Positions 23,308 to 32,118 of a DNA stretch of 64,000 nucleotides are shown piece by piece (positions within the stretch are counted from its first letter, which is position 1; every line of letters starts with the position of its first letter). The stretch comes from Haloglomus litoreum. Lineage in GTDB: Archaea > Halobacteriota > Halobacteria > Halobacteriales > Haloarculaceae. The stretch spans positions 3,224,001 to 3,288,000 of the forward strand of contig NZ_CP119988.1 in the NCBI RefSeq assembly GCF_029338515.1, given 5' to 3'. The notes beneath the pieces were generated by a model. The model was not told the DNA's origin, made no database searches, and saw nothing but the letters and a program-made list of their open reading frames with translations. The translations under genes were made by a program, and so were the position numbers.

Positions 23308-23864
23308 TTCACGGCTCGTTCGACGAGCGTGAGACGCGGTCAGCGGTCGAGCAGGATGCAGCCGAGCGGACGCTGGACCGCGACTGGACGCTGCTGGAGG
23401 CGCTGATGGAGACGAAGCAGCTCGGTCTCCTCGTGTTCATGCTCGTTCTCATCGGGGTGCTGGTGTACGCCGGCGCACGAATGGCGGCGACGGGCGACCC
23501 GCTGGTCGGCGTCGGGCTCGCCGGCGCGAGCCTCGTCGGAGGCGGGCTGCTTCTGGACTCGGTGCTCTGTGTCCAGACGCCCGCGCACGTCCACGAGTGT
23601 CGCAAGTGCCGCCGAGAGACGGACCGCTGGCGTGGACCCACCCGAGACGACCAGTGGGTCACCTCGCTCGTCGGGCAGCCCTCAGCGGCCGACAGGACGC
23701 CCTCGGCGACACGCTACGAACGGGAAGCCGAACCGCGGGCCTGGGCTGGCGAGGCGGAACCCGCAGTCCGGAAGCTATCCAAGCCGCGGTCGGTCGCCGC
23801 TGACCCACCATCGAGCGTCGATGGCGGTCAACCGCGCCCGTCCTCGGGAGGTGCTGGCGACTGA
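23304..23864 (+). CDS. Membrane protein with CxxC cytoplasmic tail
   Basis: A 186-residue protein, GTG start. A charged helix (residues 1-38) is followed by two TM segments (LGLLVFMLVLIGVLVYAGARM; LVGVGLAGASLVGGGLLLDSVL), then a soluble tail with HECRKCRRETDRW, a CxxC that may bind zinc, and a Pro/Ser-rich end. The stop shares one base with the next ATG. Could link the membrane complex to cytoplasmic partners such as the ATPase. Confidence 0.6.
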   Translation: MIHGSFDERETRSAVEQDAAERTLDRDWTLLEALMETKQLGLLVFMLVLIGVLVYAGARMAATGDPLVGVGLAGASLVGGGLLLDSVLCVQTPAHVHECRKCRRETDRWRGPTRDDQWVTSLVGQPSAADRTPSATRYEREAEPRAWAGEAEPAVRKLSKPRSVAADPPSSVDGGQPRPSSGGAGD

Positions 23865-24007
23865 TGGCGACCTTCGTCAAGGTCGATATGCGCGCCGTCG
23901 CCGTTCTCCTCATCGGCGGCGCCGTGCTGGCGGCGGTCGTCGTCGCCCCGGACGCCGTGACCGGTCTCGTCAACGACATCCTCGGCGCCATCCCGGAGGG
24001 GATCTGA
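23864..24007 (+). CDS. 47-residue single-TM microprotein
   Basis: MATFVKVDMRAVAVLLIGGAV..., one hydrophobic helix then a short amphipathic end. The start overlaps the upstream TGA (TGATG), and the stop is 2 bases before the next GTG. Like a miniature membrane subunit; unknown function. Confidence 0.6.
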   Translation: MATFVKVDMRAVAVLLIGGAVLAAVVVAPDAVTGLVNDILGAIPEGI

Positions 24008-24009
24008 AC

Positions 24010-25890
24010 GTGCGGGCACGCGTCGCTGCGGCGCTGGCCGCCCTCGCGCTCGTGGCGTCGGTCGTTCCGGCGGTCGCCGTCGCTGTCCCGCAGCAGGACG
24101 GCACGCCGACCACGACACCGACGCCAGCGACAGGTACCCCAACCCCGGGCGCGAACCAGTCGAGCACGCCTGCGGCCTGGATGTCGGCGTCGCTCGATCA
24201 GTCGCCGACGCCAACAGCGACGCCGACCCCGACGGCAACCCCCACCACGACGGCGACGGCGACCGCAACGCCGGCGCCGGCCCAGTCCAGCTCCGGCAGC
24301 GCTGCGGCGGAGCCCGACGGCCCGACCATCGAGGAGCTCTCCCGCGGCGGCCAGCCGGTCGCGGCGGACGCACAGAGCCTGCGCCTCGCCGAGGACCGCT
24401 TCTGGTGGCTCATCGCGTGGCCGGCCGGATCGAGCGGCGCCCCGGACAACTCGAACTGGAAGTACGTCGGCGCGCAGGGGATGCAGACGGTCAAGAAGAA
24501 CGAGGTCTACCTCCGGACGTTCGCGCTGGATTCGGGCGAGACGGACCTGAAGATCGCCTACTGGGAGCCGAAGACGCGCACGGTCCAGCGAGGCAACTCG
24601 ACCGATACCGTCCGCTATGCGGCCAACGTGAGCGTTCACACGCAGACGCTGGACTACCAGCGCGGCCGGCCGACCATCGAGGTCCCGCTCCAGCGCCACG
24701 AGAACCCGGTTCGCGTGACGATGTGGCTGGCCGACAACCCGGAGACGCGGTGGGTCTTCGGCCACCACTCGGTCGCGACCACCCAGTCGGCGGGCATCGA
24801 CTCGGAGGGCGACTACCTCCAGTCTGTCATCTTCGACTTCGGCTGGTTGCTCCTGGTCGGCCTCATCACCGGCGGGTGGTCCATCCGGAAGGCGATGGCC
24901 ATCGCCGGCGTGGGACCGCAGTGGGGCTACTTCCCGTGGGTCCTGGGCTGGTCGCTCACGACCGGCATCGCGCTGTTCATCGACTACAGCGGCATCGCGA
25001 ACTTCGTCGTCGCGAATCCGTGGGCGATATCGCTGTGGGTGCTCGTGCTGGCGTGGCTGATCATGCTGGAGACCTTCCAGCAGAACGTCGACAAGGTCCG
25101 CTTCGTCCAGCCGAAGGTCGAGGACGCCAAGTCGCCGCGGGGCGAGTCGGTCGTCGGCCGCATCGGCGAGTCCGAGACGACGAAGCGGGTCGTCAAGCTC
25201 CCGGACGGCGGCCACGCGGTCGTCGGCAAGGGGCCGCTGCGGTTCCTCTCTCGGCTGTTCGGACAGCCGGCGACGTTCTACAACTACGACGAGCGGGCGG
25301 CGATGGTCGAGGTCGACGAAGGCTCCGTCGACGAGAAGATCTACATCGACCCCGACGCCGAGGAGGTCCTCGACATCGAGCCGGAGGGCTTCACCTTCGC
25401 GTGGAAGCGGGCGGTCCCGAAGACGACCGACGAGGGCGAGACGGTCCTCGACGAGGATGGCGAGCCGGTCACGGAGTCGGCCTGGAACGTCGACCGCATC
25501 CTCGTCAGCTGTGCCGGCGCCGCGGCGGTCGGTGCGCTGGCGGGACTCGCACTGAGCCCGCTCGTCGGCGTCGGCGCGCTCGCGACGGCGCTGCTCGTCG
25601 GGATGCTCGGGCCGAAACACGACGCCTACGCACGAGCGGACTTCGCGCCGGCGCATCTCGATAGCGTCCACGCGTCGATGGTCGCCATGCGGCAGGGGAC
25701 CGAGGACGCGAAGACGTTCGAGGAGATGGAGCAGAAGCTCGGCGAGGCCAGCGTCCAGCCCATCAAGCAGGCGATGAGCCTGATGCGGGGCTACTCGGCC
25801 GGCGTCAACGGCGAGATGCACGAGGTCTACGAGGAGTTCCAGGACACCGACCCGAACACGAGTGACGAGGAGGTGCCGGCCGATGACTGA
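24010..25890 (+). CDS. Large secreted-plus-membrane assembly protein
   Basis: A 626-residue protein, GTG start at 24010 immediately followed by a Sec signal (RARVAAALAALALVASVVPAVAVA). Residues 35-110 form a Thr/Pro-rich, likely O-glycosylated stalk. An ectodomain (about 110-270) with NVS and NST sequons follows, then three to four TM helices (SVIFDFGWLLLVGLITGG to LWVLVLAWLIMLETF). A cytoplasmic domain (residues 360-495) comes next, then two Gly/Ala-rich TMs and a helical, acidic C-terminus (MEQKLGEASVQPIKQAMSLMRGY). The mixed topology suggests a central scaffold connecting the surface to the cytoplasmic ATPase. Family not recognised. It overlaps the next gene by 8 bp. Confidence 0.65.
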   Translation: MRARVAAALAALALVASVVPAVAVAVPQQDGTPTTTPTPATGTPTPGANQSSTPAAWMSASLDQSPTPTATPTPTATPTTTATATATPAPAQSSSGSAAAEPDGPTIEELSRGGQPVAADAQSLRLAEDRFWWLIAWPAGSSGAPDNSNWKYVGAQGMQTVKKNEVYLRTFALDSGETDLKIAYWEPKTRTVQRGNSTDTVRYAANVSVHTQTLDYQRGRPTIEVPLQRHENPVRVTMWLADNPETRWVFGHHSVATTQSAGIDSEGDYLQSVIFDFGWLLLVGLITGGWSIRKAMAIAGVGPQWGYFPWVLGWSLTTGIALFIDYSGIANFVVANPWAISLWVLVLAWLIMLETFQQNVDKVRFVQPKVEDAKSPRGESVVGRIGESETTKRVVKLPDGGHAVVGKGPLRFLSRLFGQPATFYNYDERAAMVEVDEGSVDEKIYIDPDAEEVLDIEPEGFTFAWKRAVPKTTDEGETVLDEDGEPVTESAWNVDRILVSCAGAAAVGALAGLALSPLVGVGALATALLVGMLGPKHDAYARADFAPAHLDSVHASMVAMRQGTEDAKTFEEMEQKLGEASVQPIKQAMSLMRGYSAGVNGEMHEVYEEFQDTDPNTSDEEVPADD

Positions 25891-26602
25891 GAGTCGTCGC
25901 CCAGCGCTACGGAAGCTCGCCGCTGACCAGCGGACGCTCGTCGAGGACCTCCACGCCGGGTTCGAGACCCGCGAGGATGTGCTCCTCTGGCTCCAGCGCG
26001 TGGCTGTGCGGTCGCTGGGATACATCCCGGACGAGTGGTTCCAGGCAGTCGCGCTGCGCCCAGATGTCCTAGACGATCTCGTCGGCGACAGTGACATCGA
26101 ACAGTTCCGCCGCGGCCAGCTCGGCGACGTGGTGCTGCACCGCGCGTTCCGGACCGCGTTCCATCGCGTTCGCGAGCGCGTCCACGAGTACACGGACTCG
26201 GAAAAGGGCGAGCAGCGCGAGGGGACGCCGGACCCTGAGCGGCAGAAGTTCATCGCGATGCGCCCGGAGCTGTCGGCGACGGACCGGGCCCAGCACGAGG
26301 CGCTGGTCGATCTCTTCGAGGGCTTCTCGGACCGCGAGGCCATCCGGCTGTGGGTCCACGACCTTCGCCCGGCGACCGAGGGCAACCTGCCGGCGTCGTT
26401 CCTGGAGTACTGCTGCTACACGCCGATGGGATACGACCCACTGGTCGCCCCACCGGACGATGGTCCGGCCCGGACCGCCCGCGAGAACCTCGCGGCGACG
26501 GTGCTACTGCCGGCGATGAACCGCGGCATCCGCACACTGCAGTCGGGCGCTGAGGAGACGGTCGAGACCGTGACCGACAGCCACGAGCCTCTCTCTACCT
26601 GA
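25883..26602 (+). CDS. Soluble helical protein before the ATPase
   Basis: A 239-residue charged, helical protein without TM segments (LRKLAADQRTLVEDLHAGFETREDVLLWLQRVAVRSLGYIP...). Two stretches look internally repeated: RTLVEDLHAGFETREDVLLWLQRV and EALVDLFEGFSDREAIRLWVHDL, suggesting a duplicated domain. It overlaps the scaffold gene and ends one base before the ATPase start, so it is likely a cytoplasmic partner of one or both. Confidence 0.6.
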   Translation: MTESRRPALRKLAADQRTLVEDLHAGFETREDVLLWLQRVAVRSLGYIPDEWFQAVALRPDVLDDLVGDSDIEQFRRGQLGDVVLHRAFRTAFHRVRERVHEYTDSEKGEQREGTPDPERQKFIAMRPELSATDRAQHEALVDLFEGFSDREAIRLWVHDLRPATEGNLPASFLEYCCYTPMGYDPLVAPPDDGPARTARENLAATVLLPAMNRGIRTLQSGAEETVETVTDSHEPLST

Positions 26603-26603
26603 T

Positions 26604-27932
26604 ATGAGTCAGACACGACAACGCACACGACTGGACGGCACCGCCGGTAAGAGCGACGTTCGCGAGTGGATTCGCGAGGAGTTTCAGGCTCACACGTCCT
26701 CGAAGCAGGCGTACTACCACGACTCCGGCGGCTCGTTCGGCCTCGACGCGCAGCGGAATCGCCACCACGACGGCGAGTCCATCTACCAGCACTTCGGCGC
26801 GAAGCCGTTCTGGAAGGTCCTCGAGAAGATCGAGGCGTCGAACCACCCGGCCTACCGCTACCCGAGCGCGTACCTGAACGCGCTTATCCACGTCTCGGAC
26901 GCGGATATCTGGGCACTGGAGCGTGGCGACCTCGACCGGTTCTCCGATGAACCCGAGACCCGCCAGCGGGTGATGGAGTGGCTCGCGAAGCCCGAGAACC
27001 GCGACATCCTGGACGCGATGGACGACGGCGGTATCGGGTGGCACGCCCACTCGAAGCCAGGGAAGGGCAAGACGAGCGCGGCGAACTTCCTGTGCGGCGC
27101 CCGGATGACGGAGATCAACAACGAGACCGTCCTCTGGCAGCTGACGCTCGACGAGTGCGAGATCCTCCCGCTGGCCCCCTACGTCACGCTGGCGATGCCG
27201 GCCGGTGTCGACGTGCGGCTCATGGCAGTGCCGAGGGACGATTCGCTCCCGCGGGTCGAGATCGACCCGACCGATGTCTTCCGTGACACGCTCACGTACA
27301 CGGACCCGGTCGACCTGCTGGAACAGACCTGTCCAGGCGCCATCTACGGCGTGCTGCCGGACCCGAAGTTCCGTGGGTGCGAGGAGCTGGTCGAGGCCTC
27401 GTTCACCTCGGCGTGGCAGGCCGAGGACACCGAGGAGAACACGGGCCTCGTCGAGTGGATGCACGGGCTCGTCCACGCCCGAGCGAAGAAGGACGTGACG
27501 CTGCACCCGACGACGGCGGTCATCGACGAGGCGGGCGACATGCTGCCGATTCGCCCGGAGAACGATGCCAACGACACGAAGACGAAGGTGAAGGGCTTCG
27601 CGGAGGCCTACGGCAAGGCTCGAAAGAAGAACTTCTCGTGCGTCTTCATGTCGCACTCCCTGACTACGTTCGAGGAGACGGTCAGGGAGAAAGAGCGCCT
27701 CTGGATGACGATGCCGGAGACGCCTACGCCGAGTGGGCGCCTGACCGGACTGCCGGATAGCGTCCCGATCAAGGGCAACTACGCCAGTCGCCTCTCGAAG
27801 GGGCAGGCGGTCATCTGGAACTCGATGAACTTCGTCGACATCCAGTGGCCGAACCCGTACCGGACCTACGGGTTCGAGGGCGAGATCTCCATCTCCTACC
27901 CGGAACGCGAGGTGGCGCTCCGTGATATCTGA
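26604..27932 (+). CDS. P-loop ATPase (HerA/FtsK-like, morphogenesis or secretion)
   Basis: A 442-residue ATPase. Walker A-type loop SKPGKGKTS at residues 150-158, Walker B AVIDEAGD around Asp308-Glu309, and a possible sensor motif in CVFMSHSLTTFEE. No TM helices. Order and size recall the single NTPase found after the membrane proteins in pleolipovirus genomes and the HerA/VirB4-like motors of archaeal secretion or DNA-export systems. Probably powers particle or vesicle assembly or DNA loading. It is the last gene of the tightly coupled run; a GC-rich hairpin follows 13 bases after the stop. Confidence 0.75.
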   Translation: MSQTRQRTRLDGTAGKSDVREWIREEFQAHTSSKQAYYHDSGGSFGLDAQRNRHHDGESIYQHFGAKPFWKVLEKIEASNHPAYRYPSAYLNALIHVSDADIWALERGDLDRFSDEPETRQRVMEWLAKPENRDILDAMDDGGIGWHAHSKPGKGKTSAANFLCGARMTEINNETVLWQLTLDECEILPLAPYVTLAMPAGVDVRLMAVPRDDSLPRVEIDPTDVFRDTLTYTDPVDLLEQTCPGAIYGVLPDPKFRGCEELVEASFTSAWQAEDTEENTGLVEWMHGLVHARAKKDVTLHPTTAVIDEAGDMLPIRPENDANDTKTKVKGFAEAYGKARKKNFSCVFMSHSLTTFEETVREKERLWMTMPETPTPSGRLTGLPDSVPIKGNYASRLSKGQAVIWNSMNFVDIQWPNPYRTYGFEGEISISYPEREVALRDI

Positions 27933-27944
27933 GCGCAGCACCAC

Positions 27945-27970
27945 CCCCGGATTTTCACCGGCGACCGGGG
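27945..27970 (+). terminator. GC-rich hairpin after the ATPase gene
   Basis: CCCCGG (27945-27950) pairs with CCGGGG (27965-27970) across a 14-base loop containing ATTTT. It may terminate or attenuate the operon before the second transcription unit starting near 28047. There is no clear T-run after it, so function is uncertain. Confidence 0.3.
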
Positions 27971-28046
27971 CTGCGTCGTCTCGGCGCGCTGACACGCCCC
28001 GTACGCGCGCGTGTTTAACCTGCAAGCGCGAGGGGGGTGGTCAGTC

Positions 28047-28340
28047 GTGGTGATTTTCGAGCTCGTCGAGGCCGTGCTGGGCTTCCTCGCCGAGCACGTC
28101 GGCGTCGAGCTCGGCGTGTCGATCAGCGCGCTGGCGCTGGTCATCGTCGGCATCTGGTACGGGCGGGAACTGTCGACGCTGCTCGTCGGCGCGGCGCGGT
28201 GGGTTCGCATCGGAAGCGTGGTCGTCGGCGTGGTCGCTCTCGTGGTCATCGGCGGCGTCACGACGGGTGCGCTCTCGCTGGACAGCGGGGTCGTGGCACA
28301 GCTGCTGGAACTGCTCGGTTCGGTAGCGGAGGGTCTCTGA
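28047..28340 (+). CDS. Small two-TM protein upstream of the adhesin-like gene
   Basis: A 97-residue protein. GTG at 28047 is preferred because a purine-rich GAGGGGGGT run lies just upstream. A GTG at 28011 would extend it by 12 residues. Hydrophobic segments: ELVEAVLGFLAEHVGVELGVSISALALVIVGIWY and VRIGSVVVGVVALVVIGGVTTG, ending in LLELLGSVAEGL. Small amphipathic proteins of this type resemble the operon's other membrane microproteins. Confidence 0.55.
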   Translation: MVIFELVEAVLGFLAEHVGVELGVSISALALVIVGIWYGRELSTLLVGAARWVRIGSVVVGVVALVVIGGVTTGALSLDSGVVAQLLELLGSVAEGL

Positions 28341-28344
28341 AACG

Positions 28345-30819
28345 ATGAACGAGACACATCACACGGACGACGGCGGAGGCATCGTCGAGGACAAACTGCG
28401 GCTGGCGGAGCTGGCGGGCCATCTCGGCTCGTGGCTCGCGGTCGTGACGACGATGGTGATGGTCGGCGCGGCGGCGGCCCGCGAGGTGAATCCGGTCAGC
28501 GCGTTCGTCATCGAGCACGCCTCGATGGAGACGTGGGCGGTCGGGACGCCGCTGCTGGTGTTCGCGGGTTTCACCATGCTGCGGTACGCCCGCGCTCGTA
28601 ACGAGGCGCCGGACGATCTCCTGAAGACGCACCACCTCGGCGGCCTTCTCGCGAGCGGCCTCCTCGCGGACGGGCTGCTGAACTGTTACGCGGTCGCGAC
28701 CGCGGGCCTGCCCGAGACGCTTCGTTGGTCCGTGATCGCGGGCGAGGCGGCGGCCGTGGGCGTGCTCGCGCTCGTCCTGATCGTGCGACCGGACCCGCGA
28801 CCGCTCGTCTCGGCGGGTCGAGATGTCACCAGTCGGCTGTCGGCTGTTGAGGCGCGGAGCGTGGCGCTGGCGCTGATGGTGGTCACGTCGATGTTCGTCG
28901 GTGCTGTGTCAATCTCCCTGGGACCTCTCCCTGCTGCGGATCGCGCGTCTGCTGCGGGAACCGTTGTTGACGATTTCGAGGACGGTTCGATTTCAGATTG
29001 GACTAAGGTGATTAACGGGCAGGCCTTCTCGGCAAGTCAGAATCGAGCTTATGAAGGGTCTTATTCGATGTTACATGATGGCTCGGATAACGGCGGTGGT
29101 GCGCGGATCACGAAAGACCTGAGTTCTGCAAATCCATCTAGTGCTTCTGCATGGGTCTACTACGCAAATTATTCGAGTTCAACACGAACATCGGCATTTA
29201 AATTGCGAAGCAGTAGCGGAAGTGTCGCAACCCGCGTAGAAGTCAAGGAATCGGACGGGAGTCTTTTTGTAGATTCGACGGATACCGGATTCGATATACC
29301 TCAAAATGAGTGGGTACGGTGGAAGTATAAAAATATTGATTACAATTCCGATACCTACACGGTAATAATACTGGACGCTGACGGAAATGAGATTTACAAC
29401 CAAACCGGCGTTGGCTTCGTAAATAGCGTTAGTGTAGAGCAATTCGCTGTTCTCGGAGGAAGTGGTGGCTATCAATATTGGGATTTCTTCGCAGTTGACG
29501 GGGCTGCTGTCGGCCAGCCCGTCTCTGGGACTATCTCCACGGCCGACGGCTCCGGGATCAATGGCGGGACTGTGGAATTGCTGGACTCCTCGGACTCCGT
29601 GATCTCCACGACGACGACCAACAGCAGCGGATACTACCAGTTCGATGCTGTCTCTGACGCAACGGATTACCAAATTCGCGCTTCGGCGTCGGGTTACCAG
29701 AACAAGACCTCGGATAGCTTCGATGTTGCCGGCGCCCCGCGAACTGTCGACCTGAAACTCTTCGAGAGCGGAACCTTCGTCCGCGAGTTCCAGCTCGACG
29801 AGGCCGCGAAGCAGACCTACCCGCCTTCGCTGTCGCGGCTGGAGGTCTACCGTTTCGACCGTGCTATCGAGTTCCCGCTGCCCGGCGGCACGACGTTCAA
29901 GGCCGGCCCTGGCACCTGGAAGGAGATCTCCGACAAGGACATCAACGCCTACGGGAAGGCGAGCGTCCGCCTGGAGGACGGCACGCCCTACCGCGTCGAG
30001 GTCGTCGCGACCAGCGGTGACCGCTCGACACGCTGGGGCTCGCTGGGCTGGCGGGCGAACAAGTCGGCGCCGGACCCGTACCTGATCAGCGTCGGCGACC
30101 AGGATGTGACGGCCACGCCGACCGCGACCGGCACGGCGACCTCGCCGACGGCCACGCCCGTCGCGACGGACGGCGGGACCAGCGGAGGAGGCGTGTCAGG
30201 GCCCGATTACCCTGGCCTGAATCCGCCGTGTGACCCCTTCGACCGGGACAACGACGGGAACCTCCAGGAGTGCCCCGACGGCGACGAGACCGACGGGCCC
30301 GGCTCGACCGTGACGTACACCGCGTCGGACGGGTTCGGGCCGCGCATCGCCGGGGAGTGTGTCCTCACGGACGGCACGACCGGGCTCCTCATCGAGTACT
30401 GGGACCCGTCCTACGAGACGACGAGCCTCACGTTCAACGTCTCGCACGAGAACAGCTCGTACAGCGGGGATCGGCAGTTCGACACGGCCGCGGGCTACGC
30501 GACGTGGTGCGTGGCCGACGCCGTGACCGGAAACGCCTCGGACGCGGCCGACGGCGCGCTCACGGGCAACTACACGGCCAACGGCACGACGTTCAACTAC
30601 ACCGAGTCGCTCCAGCAGTCGTCGCTGCTGGGCGGGCCGCTCGGCGGCGGTGGCGGCTCTGGCGCGGGCGGGGCGACGCCCGGGCAGCAGGTCGTCGGCA
30701 TCGGCCTGTCGGCTGGCGTGGGCTACCTGCTCGTCCGGCGCTTCACCGACTTCCGCATCAGTTCGGCGCTCTCGGGGGCGGTCTCCCGGGCCCGGTCGCT
30801 CGTGGGTGGTGGCTCGTGA
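28345..30819 (+). CDS. Large modular membrane adhesin with acquired LamG-like domain
   Basis: An 824-residue protein. Residues 1-190 hold four to five TM helices. Residues 205-385 (28957-29500) form a strand-rich, Ser/Asn/Tyr-rich module like a concanavalin/LamG carbohydrate-binding domain (VVDDFEDGSISDWTKV... at the start). Residues 390-475 form a CarboxypepD_reg/PEGA-like beta-sandwich (PVSGTISTADGSGINGGTVELLDS). A third ectodomain, a Thr/Pro stalk (590-612), a DRDNDGNLQE calcium-loop-like motif and a final TM (VGIGLSAGVGYLLV) follow. The LamG-like module is distinctly A+T-richer than the rest, as if inserted recently. Probably determines attachment to host or partner cells. Confidence 0.7.
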   Translation: MNETHHTDDGGGIVEDKLRLAELAGHLGSWLAVVTTMVMVGAAAAREVNPVSAFVIEHASMETWAVGTPLLVFAGFTMLRYARARNEAPDDLLKTHHLGGLLASGLLADGLLNCYAVATAGLPETLRWSVIAGEAAAVGVLALVLIVRPDPRPLVSAGRDVTSRLSAVEARSVALALMVVTSMFVGAVSISLGPLPAADRASAAGTVVDDFEDGSISDWTKVINGQAFSASQNRAYEGSYSMLHDGSDNGGGARITKDLSSANPSSASAWVYYANYSSSTRTSAFKLRSSSGSVATRVEVKESDGSLFVDSTDTGFDIPQNEWVRWKYKNIDYNSDTYTVIILDADGNEIYNQTGVGFVNSVSVEQFAVLGGSGGYQYWDFFAVDGAAVGQPVSGTISTADGSGINGGTVELLDSSDSVISTTTTNSSGYYQFDAVSDATDYQIRASASGYQNKTSDSFDVAGAPRTVDLKLFESGTFVREFQLDEAAKQTYPPSLSRLEVYRFDRAIEFPLPGGTTFKAGPGTWKEISDKDINAYGKASVRLEDGTPYRVEVVATSGDRSTRWGSLGWRANKSAPDPYLISVGDQDVTATPTATGTATSPTATPVATDGGTSGGGVSGPDYPGLNPPCDPFDRDNDGNLQECPDGDETDGPGSTVTYTASDGFGPRIAGECVLTDGTTGLLIEYWDPSYETTSLTFNVSHENSSYSGDRQFDTAAGYATWCVADAVTGNASDAADGALTGNYTANGTTFNYTESLQQSSLLGGPLGGGGGSGAGGATPGQQVVGIGLSAGVGYLLVRRFTDFRISSALSGAVSRARSLVGGGS

Positions 30820-30823
30820 GGAG

Positions 30824-30958
30824 ATGACCGTCGACGCGATTCTCGCGACGGTCGCCGAGCTGGGTGAGCACCACGCGCTGCTGGAGATCGTCGAGCGAGA
30901 CGGCGTGGACATCGTCCGGTGTCTCCGGTGTGGGCACGCGGTGGTGGTCGGGCCGTGA
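30824..30958 (+). CDS. 44-residue zinc-knuckle protein
   Basis: MTVDAILATVAELGEHHALLEIVERDG... ends with RCLRCGHAVVVGP, one CxxC pair that would need a second pair from a dimer or partner. The ATG is 5 bases after the adhesin stop, with GGAG just before it. Last gene of the rightward operon. Unknown function. Confidence 0.55.
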   Translation: MTVDAILATVAELGEHHALLEIVERDGVDIVRCLRCGHAVVVGP

Positions 30959-31004
30959 CGGGGCGCGGTGTGAACACAGCTCCTGGAACCGAATCCAGAA
31001 CCGG

Positions 31005-31178
31005 ATGCAACCCACCCGTCACGATGCTGTCGACCAACTGGAACCCGATAGAACTGGTGAAACCCTCACTCTGCGATATGTTTCAGCGATCTTGCTGAAT
31101 ACAGTGCGCGAGTCGGTCACGACAGAGGGTCATTGGCGCGGGCGCGAATTAGCTGAGACAGTCATCGAATATCACTAA
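31005..31178 (+). CDS. Possible 57-residue hypothetical protein
   Basis: The frame MQPTRHDAVDQLEPDRTGETLTLRYV... ends 8 bases before the convergent gene. A TGTGAACACA dyad (30969-30978) lies 27 bp before the ATG. No family recognised, and A+T content is intermediate. It could be chance, but the frame is open and residue composition is protein-like. Confidence 0.35.
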   Translation: MQPTRHDAVDQLEPDRTGETLTLRYVSAILLNTVRESVTTEGHWRGRELAETVIEYH

Positions 31179-31185
31179 GCCCGAT

Positions 31186-31791
31186 TTATGTGTCCTGATC
31201 CGAGCCTTGTCTGAGTTCAACGCCGAGCAACTCACGAAAATGATTCTCCAGTTCGCGCTTCAACTCTGGAACGGTATCATCGTCGATCTTCTCCCAATCT
31301 TCTACCCATACATCCATCCGTTCTATCGGATCAAATGCTGACGTTCCCTGCTCATGAACTCGATAAATAGCGAAATCATCAAATACTTCTTTGAATTCGC
31401 CAAGCATTTCCTCGGTGGTTTCACACACGTCTGGCGGGAGATAGACCCGATTCTTCTCATAGTATTCTCGAAACGACTCGCCAGAGTCAGCTGCTTGCTT
31501 GATCTTTTCATGTTGGGGGATTTCTCCCGTCCCTTGAAAGGGTTTCACAAGCGACCGCATGTCTTCCTCGAAGTCAACCATTTTTGTAAATAATTCACCG
31601 ACAACTTCTCCCCGTTTTGTATGTAGGTCAGAAAACCGGATCTTCTCCTTTTCCAACTCAGTTTGATACTGTTGTAGTTGCTTATCGAAATACTGGGTGA
31701 TGGCACTTTTCGCAATAAAATATAGAAGTCCGGCTCCAACTGAAAGAAAACCCAAGTCACGAATGAGGTTAATCCACTCCCCGATGGCCAT
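31186..31791 (-). CDS. Membrane-anchored coiled-coil protein
   Basis: A 201-residue, A+T-rich gene. N-terminal TM (residues 8-28, LIRDLGFLSVGAGLLYFIAKSAI) followed by a coiled coil (QYFDKQLQQYQTELEKEKIRFSDLHTKRGEVVGELFTKMVDFEEDM) and an acidic helical domain. The TM plus 'F.DLH.KR.EV..ELY.K' layout recurs in proteins of bacterial and archaeal defence islands, of unknown mechanism. It is isolated, convergent with the adhesin operon, and presumably cargo. Confidence 0.6.
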   Translation of the reverse strand: MAIGEWINLIRDLGFLSVGAGLLYFIAKSAITQYFDKQLQQYQTELEKEKIRFSDLHTKRGEVVGELFTKMVDFEEDMRSLVKPFQGTGEIPQHEKIKQAADSGESFREYYEKNRVYLPPDVCETTEEMLGEFKEVFDDFAIYRVHEQGTSAFDPIERMDVWVEDWEKIDDDTVPELKRELENHFRELLGVELRQGSDQDT

Positions 31792-32118
31792 GCCGGTCCA
31801 ATCCTTCCCTCTAACTTAATTTTATGGTGTGATGCCTCTAACTACCTTTACCCATCTCAATAATCTGCTTTGGATTCTGCTGACTACACTCTCTGTATCG
31901 GTCACGCCGATTTTGTCAGCCTGTGAGGGTCTCGACGGCGTCCCGCTCGCGGCCGCCCCGTTCGGCGTTGACGCCGTCGCGGTGCTGACACGGCGCCATG
32001 CCACTGCGCTGGGGAGTCCGTGAGGAGCCTTCCGAGACCTCCACTCGGGACGGGCGTAGAAACCGCCGCGATAGAAGCGTTCAATCTGTGTCAGCGTCCT
32101 CGTACCTCCTGAATATCC
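31792..32118. other. Intergenic region, no gene seen
   Basis: Frames here are shadows or low-quality. The left end is A+T-rich (CTTAATTTTATGG near 31814) and probably contains the promoter of the leftward coiled-coil gene. The centre (about 31925-32000) is GC-rich with a GCGTTGACGCCGTCGCGG stretch. The transition from A+T-rich to G+C-rich near 31920 looks like a junction between DNA of two origins. Confidence 0.4.

Noticed and set aside
18968-27932. Assignment to Pleolipoviridae or to tailed proviruses
   Set aside because: Topology is reminiscent of the former, but no recognisable sequence signature is visible and the element is far larger; no terminase, portal, capsid or tail genes exist for the latter.
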